A stretch of 64,000 nucleotides of DNA from Bacteroidales bacterium. Its GTDB lineage: Bacteria; Bacteroidota; Bacteroidia; Bacteroidales; UBA12077. Both the position numbers and the translations under genes were made by a program. The first letter of the stretch is position 1. Every line of letters starts with the position of its first letter. Below the pieces are notes generated by a model. That model ran no database searches. It had not been told where the DNA came from and saw only the letters and a list, made by a program, of their open reading frames with translations. Below are positions 45,297-53,933 of the stretch, one piece after another. The stretch is from contig JAHOYT010000036.1 in the NCBI GenBank assembly GCA_019038645.1, positions 1-64,000 of the forward strand. The letters run 5' to 3'.

Positions 45297-46643
45297 TTAT
45301 AGTGTAATTTGCTCTCCTCTATAAAATTCTAATATTTTTGTTCTGAAAATATATTCATATTTTGCTTGTGATAAATCGGACTTTGTCTGATTTAAATTAT
45401 TTTTTGCCATATTATACTCTAAAACGTCGACTAAACCAACCTGGTATTTTTGTTCAGTATATCTGAATGCTTCTTCCATAGATTTAACAGCTTCCGTATT
45501 CGCAATATATCTTTCCATTGCAGCAATCGCCTGTGTTCTTGCCAGTTGAATACTTTTATAAAGGTTTTGTTTTTGTAAATCAAGATTTAACTTTGAATCA
45601 GAAAGGCTTATTTTGGCATGACTGATAGCAGTTCCAGTTTGCCAGTTGTTAAAAATAGGTACCCGTAATGCAACATATAATACCTGAGAAGCATTATCAG
45701 TTATCTGGTCCATATATGGATAATTTGAGGTTGGATCAGTTATATTTGTTGCTAATTCATTGTATCTTGATTGATATTGATATCCAAAAAACACACTAGG
45801 ACTTATCCTTCCATAAGAAATGGCAAGATTTTTTTCTGAACTTTTTAACATTAGTTCAGCACTTTTTATTTCAGGTAAAAAGTTAACCGCTTCGGAAAAT
45901 ACAGTGTTTACTTCTGAAATTTCATCTGATAGTGTAATATCCGGGATTTCAGGAAACATAATTTTAAAATTTTCAGTTTCTGCCAGATTTAAAAGTTGAG
46001 TTAAGTCCAGATAAGAAATTTTTAAATTATTATTGGCATCTGTTAAAGAGGCCTTTTCCATAGCTGCCTGAGATTCGATTTGTAATAAATCGCCTTTGGC
46101 AGCATTACCAATTTCCACTAATTTTTTAGTTTTTTCAATTTGCTCCAGTGTTACATCCAGTTGATGTTGTGCATTATCCCTTAATTCTTTATTAAGAAGA
46201 ATCTGAAGATAAGCGGTAGAAACATTTAACGTAATGTCGTTTTTTACTTTATCTACAGTTTGTAACTGAGATAATAGATCATATTTATTCTTTTTTATAG
46301 TATTAAAATTTTGTAAACCATTAAAAAGTGTTATTTCAGTTGAAACATTAACACTTCCTCCCTGGAAACTCTGATTCTCGTATGTATACGTTTCTGTATT
46401 CAATGTTTTACCAGAATTCAGGTAATGGTTTCCGTTTGCATTTGCATTTGGAAGTAACTCCATTAATGATTGAAAATGTGTTTTACTAGCAGTTTCAGCT
46501 GATAGTTCCTGCCTTTTTACTGTAATATTATTTTCAATTGCATAATTAATACATTCTTCCAGTGTCCATACTTTTTGAGCATTAGAAACAGAAAAGAAAC
46601 TTGTTGATGCAATTAATATTAATAATATTTTGATTGATCTCAT
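45297..46643 (-). CDS. TolC-family outer-membrane efflux protein
   Basis: From the ATG at 46643 the protein begins with a signal peptide, MRSIKILLILIASTSFFSVSNA, then QKVWTLEECINYAIENNITVK, the standard TolC/OEP opening. Two long coiled-coil repeats follow, with KKLVEIGNAAKGDLLQIESQAA and RYTEQKYQVGLVDVLEYNMAKNNL at equivalent places. It should form the outer-membrane channel of a tripartite pump. The upstream region has the same dyads and sigma-54-like promoter as the efflux adaptor operon at 25508, with a leader of similar length, which also favours this start over 46673. Confidence 0.93.
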   Translation of the reverse strand: MRSIKILLILIASTSFFSVSNAQKVWTLEECINYAIENNITVKRQELSAETASKTHFQSLMELLPNANANGNHYLNSGKTLNTETYTYENQSFQGGSVNVSTEITLFNGLQNFNTIKKNKYDLLSQLQTVDKVKNDITLNVSTAYLQILLNKELRDNAQHQLDVTLEQIEKTKKLVEIGNAAKGDLLQIESQAAMEKASLTDANNNLKISYLDLTQLLNLAETENFKIMFPEIPDITLSDEISEVNTVFSEAVNFLPEIKSAELMLKSSEKNLAISYGRISPSVFFGYQYQSRYNELATNITDPTSNYPYMDQITDNASQVLYVALRVPIFNNWQTGTAISHAKISLSDSKLNLDLQKQNLYKSIQLARTQAIAAMERYIANTEAVKSMEEAFRYTEQKYQVGLVDVLEYNMAKNNLNQTKSDLSQAKYEYIFRTKILEFYRGEQITL

Positions 46644-46689
46644 CTTTGTAAACTTTATTTTTATATTCAACATAATTCGATTTCAATTT

Positions 46690-46705
46690 ATCATATATTG
46701 TGCCA
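46690..46705 (-). promoter_or_regulatory. Sigma-54-like promoter of the TolC-like gene
   Basis: Read on the minus strand: TGGCACAATATATGAT, a full TGGCAC -24 box with GG-N10-GA spacing. It lies 46 bases before the ATG at 46643. Confidence 0.65.
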
Positions 46706-46770
46706 GGTATATTAAGATTCAGTAATTCAGCACATAGTATTCAAATGTTTCAATTACTGCATTATGCAGG

Positions 46771-46811
46771 GTGAACGATAATGAAACACACTGTGTACGA
46801 TAATGAACAAC
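46771..46811 (-). promoter_or_regulatory. Tandem activator dyads upstream of the TolC-like gene
   Basis: On the minus strand: GTTCA-TTAT-CGTAC (46795-46808) and TTTCA-TTAT-CGTTC (46773-46786), exactly 22 bases apart. The nearer one is 67 bases from the TGG of the sigma-54-like promoter. Same order, orientation and spacing as at 25343-25463. Confidence 0.75.
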
Positions 46812-47026
46812 ACAAATTCCCCTTTCACATTTATTAATTATGACGTTAAATTAAGAAAATCATACGATAATCTTATAAATCGATACGATAAAAAAGTATT
46901 AAAAAAATAATTGTTCATTAAATATATTTTAGTACTGTCAAAAATGATTACGGGAATCTTATTATATTTTTTATTTCAATATTAAAACAAATTTTTTTAG
47001 ATCAAAATTACTTAACGTCTGGTGTA

Positions 47027-47034
47027 TAGTTTTG
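47027..47034 (+). promoter_or_regulatory. Candidate -7 promoter element for the 94-aa/trypsin-fold unit
   Basis: TAGTTTTG fits TAnnTTTG and lies about 115 bases before the ATG at 47150; the -33 element is weak. Confidence 0.35.
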
Positions 47035-47149
47035 TTGTTCGTTATTATTGAAATTTCATTGTTTCCGTTAGTAGATTTTAGTTATACTGACATCATTGTC
47101 AAGTATAAAGGAAGAGGCATCTAATATAAGAATTGAATTTTAGTATAGA

Positions 47150-47434
47150 ATGAATACAATTAATGTAAATGTACAAATAAAGAACAGAGCTGAAAAAGTT
47201 AAACTTTTACTTTATCAGAAAATTTATTCAACACCTTATGGTATTGTTAATCACTGGTCAACTGATTTGCGTTCTGAGTATAGGCTGGAGGTCATTATTG
47301 ATGAGGAAGATATAACTGTAAATCCGTCCAAAATTACCAAGGCAATGAATATCATGACAGACGAGTTGGAAATTGCAGATCAAATGATGATTGAATTATA
47401 CGAAGCAAAAAGTTTTATAAAACTAAATATTTAG
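47150..47434 (+). CDS. Small protein of unknown function, partner of a trypsin-fold protein
   Basis: The 94-residue protein has no signal peptide or membrane helix. It appears to have an alpha/beta pattern, with strand-like segments (INVNVQIK, RLEVIID) and a helical C-terminal half (KITKAMNIMTDELEIADQMMIELYEA). I do not recognise the family. It lies 24 bases upstream of a cytoplasmic trypsin-fold protein, so the two are probably cotranscribed. Confidence 0.7.
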   Translation: MNTINVNVQIKNRAEKVKLLLYQKIYSTPYGIVNHWSTDLRSEYRLEVIIDEEDITVNPSKITKAMNIMTDELEIADQMMIELYEAKSFIKLNI

Positions 47435-47458
47435 TATAAATACTGTTAAATAAGAACC

Positions 47459-48295
47459 ATGTATAGAAATATCTGGAAAAAATGTCAAAAATCTGTATGT
47501 CAACTTAGCTTTTATAGTGCTGAAGGTATAAAGCTTATTTCAATGACTGGATTTAAGGCATATGGTGATTTTTTGATAACTGATGATTATATTAATAAAA
47601 TCTATAAAGCTGCAGATGTAGTTTTAAGATTTGTAGACTCAGACGGATACACAGAAACAGCGTGTGTAAAGATGTCGATGGAAGAGCTTAAGAAGCGAAT
47701 TGTTAAAGACATTGATAACAAATCTGATGGTTTTGTTGCCATAAATATTAATTTTGACGCCTTAAAAAACATTCCTTCACTTAATTTAAGTAAAAATAAA
47801 ACTGTTGATATTGGTCAGCCAATTGCATTACTTGGTTATCAATTGGAGCAAGATAATCTTTCAATAAAAACAGGTATTGTTTCTTCGGCATTTAAGCAAA
47901 ATAACAATCTAAAATATTTGCAGATTAATTCGGGTGTAAAACAGGGCAATTCAGGTAGCCCTTTGGTAAATTCCGAAACAGGAGAAGTAATAGGCATTAT
48001 TGGACATAAACTGGCTTCTATTACTCAGTCGCATAAAAGAATGAAGCAAATTATTAACAATAATCTCGCTATTCTGAAAAAATCGCAGGGGAAATTTAAT
48101 GTTGAAGAAATAGATCCGATTCAGGTATTAATTGCAAATCAGAATCAGATAAAACATATTACAAATGAGATATATAAAACAGCAACCATGACTACCGGGT
48201 TTGCCTTAGATATTTTACACGTTCATAATTTATTTGAAGATTTCACTGATGCTGAGGTTTCGCAATCCTCAATGGAACCTCAGGTTGGTGTATAG
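47459..48295 (+). CDS. Trypsin/HtrA-fold protein with a missing catalytic histidine
   Basis: The 278-residue protein has a chymotrypsin-like fold: GFKAYGDFLITDDYI, SDGFVAININFD, then KQGNSGSPLVNSETGEVIGIIGHK with nucleophile S165. In HtrA-type enzymes the first motif reads ITNxHV; here it is TDDY, so the catalytic histidine is Y44. D90 may fill the acidic position. There is no signal peptide or PDZ domain, so it would be cytoplasmic. It is either a pseudoprotease that binds peptides or an enzyme using an unusual dyad. The C-terminal ~80 residues are helical and unrecognised. Confidence 0.8.
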   Translation: MYRNIWKKCQKSVCQLSFYSAEGIKLISMTGFKAYGDFLITDDYINKIYKAADVVLRFVDSDGYTETACVKMSMEELKKRIVKDIDNKSDGFVAININFDALKNIPSLNLSKNKTVDIGQPIALLGYQLEQDNLSIKTGIVSSAFKQNNNLKYLQINSGVKQGNSGSPLVNSETGEVIGIIGHKLASITQSHKRMKQIINNNLAILKKSQGKFNVEEIDPIQVLIANQNQIKHITNEIYKTATMTTGFALDILHVHNLFEDFTDAEVSQSSMEPQVGV

Positions 48296-48321
48296 TTCCT
48301 TAATGTAAGATGGTTTAGGTT

Positions 48322-48355
48322 AAAGGGCTGTTTCTATGAAACAGCCCTTTTTAAT
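48322..48355. terminator. Bidirectional terminator between convergent genes
   Basis: AAAGGGCTGTTTC and GAAACAGCCCTTT form a perfect 13-bp stem with a 3-base loop, followed by TTTT on the plus strand. It lies between the trypsin-fold gene and xseB. Confidence 0.85.
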
Positions 48356-48375
48356 ACAATTTAATGGAATGTAAT

Positions 48376-48579
48376 TTATTCTGTAGCGATATTGTCCAGA
48401 ATTTTTTGAACTTCATCTTCGGTATTTTTTAATTTCTTTTTGCATAAATTAATTAAAACAGAAACCCTTTTAACTTTTTCAGATAAATTATCAATATCAG
48501 GTTCATCGTTTTCAAATTCCTTTAAAATATTTTCCAGTTCATTAATTGCTTCAGAATATGTTATTTCTTTTTTAGCCAT
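48376..48579 (-). CDS. xseB: Exodeoxyribonuclease VII small subunit
   Basis: The 67-residue protein matches XseB: ITYSEAINELENILKEFENDEPDIDNLSEKVKRV and a final helix CKKKLKNTEDEVQKILD. It forms exonuclease VII with XseA, degrading single-stranded DNA in repair. Its start overlaps the stop of the upstream kinase gene by eight bases. The xseA gene is 5.3 kb upstream in the same run of genes, separated by two histidine kinase genes. Confidence 0.92.
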   Translation of the reverse strand: MAKKEITYSEAINELENILKEFENDEPDIDNLSEKVKRVSVLINLCKKKLKNTEDEVQKILDNIATE

Positions 48580-51505
48580 TTTTATTATTTTTTGGTATTG
48601 TAAATTTAAAAGTACTTCCTTTATTTATTGTACTGCTTACCCAAATTTTCCCATTGTGTTTTTCAACAAATTCACGGCAAAGAATTAATCCCAGACCACT
48701 ACCTTGTTCTGCTGATGTTCCGGAAGTCGAATGGTGAACATCAATTCGGAATAGTTTTTTAATGTTTTTAGCACTAATTCCAACACCATTATCCATTACT
48801 GATATCTCGGTATATTCTTCAGAATCTTTTTTACTAATTCTTATAAAATTGTTTTTGTTTGAGAATTTTATTGCATTTGAAATTAAATTTCTGAGGATTA
48901 TTGTCAACATATCGTAATCGGCAATAATTATATTATCAGAAGGAATTTCGTTAATTAAATTTATTTCCTTCTTATCTGCGTTCATTTTTAGCAGATTAAA
49001 TATATTAATAATAATTTCAGAAAGATTAACTTCTATAGGTGAAAATTCTATATTACCCCGTTGCGTTCTTGACCAATGAAGAAGATTTTCCAATAATTCT
49101 AACAAATCATCAGCAGAATTGTAAACTAATTCAAGCGATTCTTTTATTTCATTTTCACTAAAATCCATAAAGTTTTCTAATAAATACTTAGTTAAACCGT
49201 GTAAAGCATTAAAAGGATTTCGTAAGTCGTGCGCAATAATTGAGAAAAACTTGTCTTTTGTTGCGTTGAGAATTTTAAGATCTTCTTCTGATTCTTTAAG
49301 TAATTTATTTGATTTATCCGCTTCGTTTATTTTTTCTTTTAAAAGAACGTTAGTTATTCGTTTAGATAAATACTGATTAAAAATTAAGATACCTGAAATT
49401 AAAGTTATTAATACTATTACAAACAAAAGATTTCTTACATTTTTTTGTTTCTTTAATTCCAGCTCCCTAAACTTTTTTTCGATGGTTAATTCAGTAATTT
49501 CATCCTCAATTCTTGAAATTTGGTTATAACTTTCTTCCAACTCAAAATTCATTTGGATTTCAACTAATCTTTGTGAATTTAATTTAGAAGTTATCGAGTC
49601 TTTAAAAATTGTATAGTTCATATAGTTTTCCAGAGCTATATCTTTTACTCCTAATTTATTGTAGTATTTAAAAAGCTCAAAATAGGAGTTTTTAATAATC
49701 TCGAGGTTGTTTATTGCCTGTCCGATTCGTAACGAATTATTAATGTTATTTAACCCCTCATTCTCGAATCCTTTATTTAATAGAATAACACCAATCTTTT
49801 TATTACAAACTGCAGTTAAACTCTGATCTCCTGTTTTTTTACATATTTCTATGGTTCTGTTAAAATATTCTAGTGCTTTGTCATTATTATTGACAGTACT
49901 ATAATAATTGCCAATATCATTTAATATATCACTTTCTCCTTTAATGTCTCCGGTTTCTTTTCTTAATTCCAGTGCATCATTCAGAAATTTTAATGAATTA
50001 TCATAATCGCTCATTTCCAGATATAAATTTCCAATACTCTTTAACGAATTAGCAATACTAACTTTGTCACCGACTTCTTTCCTGAGATTTAGCGATTCAG
50101 TATAATAATTTAAGGCTTCAGAGAAATTCCCCAATTTAAGGTAGGCATTTCCGATAATGTGTAGAGAGTAGGCTATTTCTTTGTTATTTCCCAGACTTCT
50201 TTTTATTTTGAGACTTTTTGAAAAAGATTCCAGTGCTTTTGTATAATTACTTATATCTTCATAAATAAGTCCAATATTGGTAAGTATAGACGCAACTTTA
50301 TCTTGCTCTCCCTTGTCTTGCCATATTCTCAATGCTTTCAGATAGTTTTCAAGAGCCAGATCGTATTTATTTAATATTTTATTAATAGTACCAATCTGGT
50401 TAATAGAACCAGCAATAAACGAAGAGTTCCCAATTTTCTTATAATTATTGAGTGATTTGTTAAAATATTCCAGAGCTTCCTGATAATTACTCTGTCTTCG
50501 ATAAACCAAAGCAATATTATTCTGTGATTGAGCTATTCCCAAAATGTCGTTTATGTTTTCACGGATTTTTAATGACGATAAGTAAAAGTCAAGTGCATTT
50601 TGGTAGTCATTTATTGATAAGTAAATGCTTCCAATATTATTATATGAATCAGCAATTTGGTTTCTGTTACTTGATTCTGTTCTTATATCCAGCGCTTTAG
50701 CGTTGTAATCAAGTGCTTTTGTATATTCACCAATATCTTTATAAACTATACCAATATTAGCTAATATTGTTGCTTCTCCATCCAGGTCGCTATTTTCACG
50801 ATAAATTTCCAAAGCCTTTTCATTATAGTAAATAGAACTGTCGTATTTGCTGCTTGTCCAATACAGGCTACCAATATATTTTAAGGTATTTGCAATTTCT
50901 TTCTGATCAAGCGCAAGATTTGAAGCTTCAAGAGCTTTCTGGTGGTAATTAAATGCTTCGTTATATTGCCCAAGCAATTTGTGAATGATCCCTATATTAT
51001 TATAAGCTTCAGAAATCCGATTATTTTTTTCGGCCAGATAAAGATTTAGGGGTTTTTGATAGTAAAATAATGCATTATTAAAATTATTTAGTGATCTCTC
51101 CGAATCACCCAGTTTTGTATAGATATATATTTTATAATCAGATGTGCGTTGGTCGTAAAAATAGTCAAGTGCTTTTTCATAAAATTCAATGGCAGGCAAA
51201 TAGCGGCTCATTTCATAATAAGCATCAGCAATATGTATTTGGGAAATTGCAAGAGAATATTCGTTTTCGTATTGAGTTGAAAGTTCGAGAGACTTTCCTG
51301 CATAAGTAAGACTTTTATTTACATCAGTTAAAAGATAATCTTCGGAAAGTTTCCATAATAAGGGAATAGATTTTTCTCCTTTTGTTTTTTTTAAGATATT
51401 TTCAAGACTGTCAATTTTTGTTTGATTGTTGTTGACAGCATTAACAATATTAAAATTTATTACTAGTAAGGATAATATGATGATCCTGATAAAACTCATG
51501 CACAA
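48572..51505 (-). CDS. TPR-repeat histidine kinase (977 residues)
   Basis: The protein has a signal peptide or membrane anchor, about fifteen TPR units (residues about 30-600; the YNNIG/ANIG..Y...G.Y..AL.Y pattern), a coiled coil, one membrane helix (about 686-708), and a HisKA/HATPase core with FFSIIAHDLRNPFNALHG (H759), NLISNAIKFS, DNGVGIS and GSGLGLILCREFVEKHNGK. TPRs should lie in the periplasm. No receiver domain or adjacent response regulator is present. It is a paralogue of the next gene upstream (51557) and sits between xseA and xseB. Confidence 0.93.
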   Translation of the reverse strand: MCMSFIRIIILSLLVINFNIVNAVNNNQTKIDSLENILKKTKGEKSIPLLWKLSEDYLLTDVNKSLTYAGKSLELSTQYENEYSLAISQIHIADAYYEMSRYLPAIEFYEKALDYFYDQRTSDYKIYIYTKLGDSERSLNNFNNALFYYQKPLNLYLAEKNNRISEAYNNIGIIHKLLGQYNEAFNYHQKALEASNLALDQKEIANTLKYIGSLYWTSSKYDSSIYYNEKALEIYRENSDLDGEATILANIGIVYKDIGEYTKALDYNAKALDIRTESSNRNQIADSYNNIGSIYLSINDYQNALDFYLSSLKIRENINDILGIAQSQNNIALVYRRQSNYQEALEYFNKSLNNYKKIGNSSFIAGSINQIGTINKILNKYDLALENYLKALRIWQDKGEQDKVASILTNIGLIYEDISNYTKALESFSKSLKIKRSLGNNKEIAYSLHIIGNAYLKLGNFSEALNYYTESLNLRKEVGDKVSIANSLKSIGNLYLEMSDYDNSLKFLNDALELRKETGDIKGESDILNDIGNYYSTVNNNDKALEYFNRTIEICKKTGDQSLTAVCNKKIGVILLNKGFENEGLNNINNSLRIGQAINNLEIIKNSYFELFKYYNKLGVKDIALENYMNYTIFKDSITSKLNSQRLVEIQMNFELEESYNQISRIEDEITELTIEKKFRELELKKQKNVRNLLFVIVLITLISGILIFNQYLSKRITNVLLKEKINEADKSNKLLKESEEDLKILNATKDKFFSIIAHDLRNPFNALHGLTKYLLENFMDFSENEIKESLELVYNSADDLLELLENLLHWSRTQRGNIEFSPIEVNLSEIIINIFNLLKMNADKKEINLINEIPSDNIIIADYDMLTIILRNLISNAIKFSNKNNFIRISKKDSEEYTEISVMDNGVGISAKNIKKLFRIDVHHSTSGTSAEQGSGLGLILCREFVEKHNGKIWVSSTINKGSTFKFTIPKNNKNG

Positions 51506-51556
51506 AACTGTCTATAAGATACTTAAGGTGTAATTTAATACCAATTTCAATTGTTT

Positions 51557-53854
51557 TTATTCCTGTAAAGGTAAAGTAAATCTGAAATCACTACCTTTTC
51601 CTAAAATACTATTTACTGAAATATCTCCTTTGCTTTGAGTTATAAGTTCCTTGCAAAGTATTAATCCTAATCCTGTTCCGGTTTCATTTTCAGTTCCTTT
51701 AGTAGAGAACTCCTGATCAATTCTGAACAATTTTTCTATATTTTCTTTACCAATTCCTTTGCCATTATCTTTTATTGAAATTGTAATATCCTTTTCTGTT
51801 ATTGTTGAAGAAATTATAATTTCACCTCCAATGTTTGTAAATTTTACAGCATTACTTAGTAAATTTCGAAGTAATGTTGATACTACGTGTTTATCGGCAA
51901 AAACTACAGTATCATCAGAAATATGATTATTAATTGTTATATTTTTCTTTTCAGCAGAAATATTCAACAGCGATAAAACATCATCAAGCGATTCATATAA
52001 GTTAATATCTTTTGGAGATAAATTCATGCTACCCAACTGAGATTTTGCCCATTGTAAAAGGTTACCCAGCAAATCAAAGAGGTTTTGGGACGACACGTAA
52101 ATAAGTCGTGAGTATTCAACAACTTCATCTTTTTCCAGATCATCTAGCTGATTGAATAGTGTTTCGGAAAAACCTAATAGTGACTGAAACGGATTTTTTA
52201 GATCATGTGCAATTATTGAGAAAAATTTGTCTTTTGTAGCATTAAGTTCTTTTAAATTATTTTCTGATTCAATAAGTTTTTTATTTGCATCTCTTAACTG
52301 ATTGTTTTTTGACGCAAGTAAGTTGTTTGTTTTTTTCTTTAATCTTACCTGATTAAACCCTAAACCTGCCATAGCAAAGATGAGAATAGAAAATGCAATC
52401 CAGTAATTTTTAATATTCTTTTGTCTTTGTAGTTCCAGAAGATGAATTTCATTATCCTTTTTAAGTATTTTATTTTCAGTTTCAAGAAATTCGGTTTCAT
52501 ATTTTATTTTCATTTCTGCCATCTTATTGGAACTGGCTCTTTCATATATGCTATCTTTTGTTTCAGAATATAATTTGTAATATTCCATTGCATTTTTATA
52601 GTCGTTTTGCTCCGTATATAGTTTAGAATATAGATCGTACGATTCAGACAGCCATTCTTTTGAGTTAACTTTTTTAGCAAGATCAGAGGCCAATTCCAAA
52701 TAATTCTTAGCCTCATTGTATTGTTTCTGGTGAAGGAAAAGATTTGCCAGATTATTGTAATTATTAGACAAACTGTACAAATCATTTAACTCTTTACTAA
52801 TTTCTGTCGATTCCCAAAGATTTTTATATGCTTTATCGTATTCGCCCAAATCAAGATATATTAAACCAATATTATTCAGAGCAGTAGCAATTCCATCGGT
52901 AATGTCAAGTTCTTTATTTAAATCGAGAGCTTTATTATAGTACTCAAGAGCTCTTACTTTATCTCCTTTTTCGTCATATGCTGTACCTATATTGTTATAA
53001 GCAGTAGCTTGTCCTTCTTTAAAACCACTTTCCATATCCATTTCAAGTGATTTTTCATAATAGCTCAGGGCTTTATCGTTTTCCTTTATACTTTGATATA
53101 CTATCCCTAAATTATTGTATATCATCGATATGCCATCTTTTCGATCGTGTTTTTCAAATAGCTCCAAAGCATCTAAAAAGTATTTTAATGCTTCTTCATA
53201 ACTCGAAATTTCATGATAAATATTACCTAACCTGTTATATATAAGAGCTTGTGTATTTTCGTCATTAATTTCTATTGTAATTTCCAGAGATAACAAAAAG
53301 TTCTCAATTGCATTTTTATAATCCGGGAGTTGTTCATATGTATTGGCAATTGCATTATAATATAAGGAAATATCTACTTTATCATTTCGTTCTTTACTTT
53401 CTTTGAGTGCCTTGAAATAGTACTCAAGCGCAATGCCAAGCTGATTTTCAGCACTATATGCAACAGCAAAATTATTATAAATATTAGAAACCCCTTTTGA
53501 ATCGTCTAATTCTAATCTAATATCCAGACACTTTTGATAAAATTCAAGTGCCAGTTCATTTTCATTCTGAAAAGAATATACATTTCCTATTCTGTTGTAA
53601 GCGTCTGATATTCCTTTTTTATCCTGGACAATATGTGCCATATTCAATGCTTCATTAGCAAAATAAAGACTACTGTCCAGTGAGAAGTTCCAGTACTTCA
53701 ATGATAACTCATTAAGGATTTCTATTTTATTTTCATCATCTGCACTTTCCAACTCATTTAACAGACTGTCAATTACTGTTCTTTCATTTTGAGAAAATGA
53801 AAGTGATGATATGAATGTTAATGTTACTAACAGGATGAATTTAACTTTATGCAT
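51557..53854 (-). CDS. TPR-repeat histidine kinase (about 765 residues)
   Basis: From the ATG at 53854 it begins MHKVKFILLVTLTFISSLSFSQN, a signal peptide; the longer frame to 53884 lacks one at its start. About ten TPR units follow, then a coiled coil, a membrane helix, and a kinase core: FFSIIAHDLKNPFQSLLGFSE (phospho-acceptor H550 counted from 53854), NLLSNAVKFT, DNGKGIG and GTGLGLILCKEL. It shares its layout with the kinase at 48572. No partner regulator is encoded nearby. Confidence 0.93.
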   Translation of the reverse strand: MHKVKFILLVTLTFISSLSFSQNERTVIDSLLNELESADDENKIEILNELSLKYWNFSLDSSLYFANEALNMAHIVQDKKGISDAYNRIGNVYSFQNENELALEFYQKCLDIRLELDDSKGVSNIYNNFAVAYSAENQLGIALEYYFKALKESKERNDKVDISLYYNAIANTYEQLPDYKNAIENFLLSLEITIEINDENTQALIYNRLGNIYHEISSYEEALKYFLDALELFEKHDRKDGISMIYNNLGIVYQSIKENDKALSYYEKSLEMDMESGFKEGQATAYNNIGTAYDEKGDKVRALEYYNKALDLNKELDITDGIATALNNIGLIYLDLGEYDKAYKNLWESTEISKELNDLYSLSNNYNNLANLFLHQKQYNEAKNYLELASDLAKKVNSKEWLSESYDLYSKLYTEQNDYKNAMEYYKLYSETKDSIYERASSNKMAEMKIKYETEFLETENKILKKDNEIHLLELQRQKNIKNYWIAFSILIFAMAGLGFNQVRLKKKTNNLLASKNNQLRDANKKLIESENNLKELNATKDKFFSIIAHDLKNPFQSLLGFSETLFNQLDDLEKDEVVEYSRLIYVSSQNLFDLLGNLLQWAKSQLGSMNLSPKDINLYESLDDVLSLLNISAEKKNITINNHISDDTVVFADKHVVSTLLRNLLSNAVKFTNIGGEIIISSTITEKDITISIKDNGKGIGKENIEKLFRIDQEFSTKGTENETGTGLGLILCKELITQSKGDISVNSILGKGSDFRFTLPLQE

Positions 53855-53933
53855 GGTATTTAAGGTCAATTTATAATTTATCAAGTTATGAAATAATTGT
53901 TAAATTTAAAAAAATGATGCAAATAATTGTTAA

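Larger units (their letters stand above)
46674..47149. other. Divergent regulatory region between TolC-like and 94-aa genes
   Basis: These 476 bases contain no gene. They hold the TolC-side promoter and dyads, weaker dyad-like half-sites (CATACGATAATC at 46861, CGATACGATAAA at 46881, roughly in the same helical phase), and a TAGTTTTG candidate promoter (47027-47034) facing the 94-aa gene. Confidence 0.6.
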
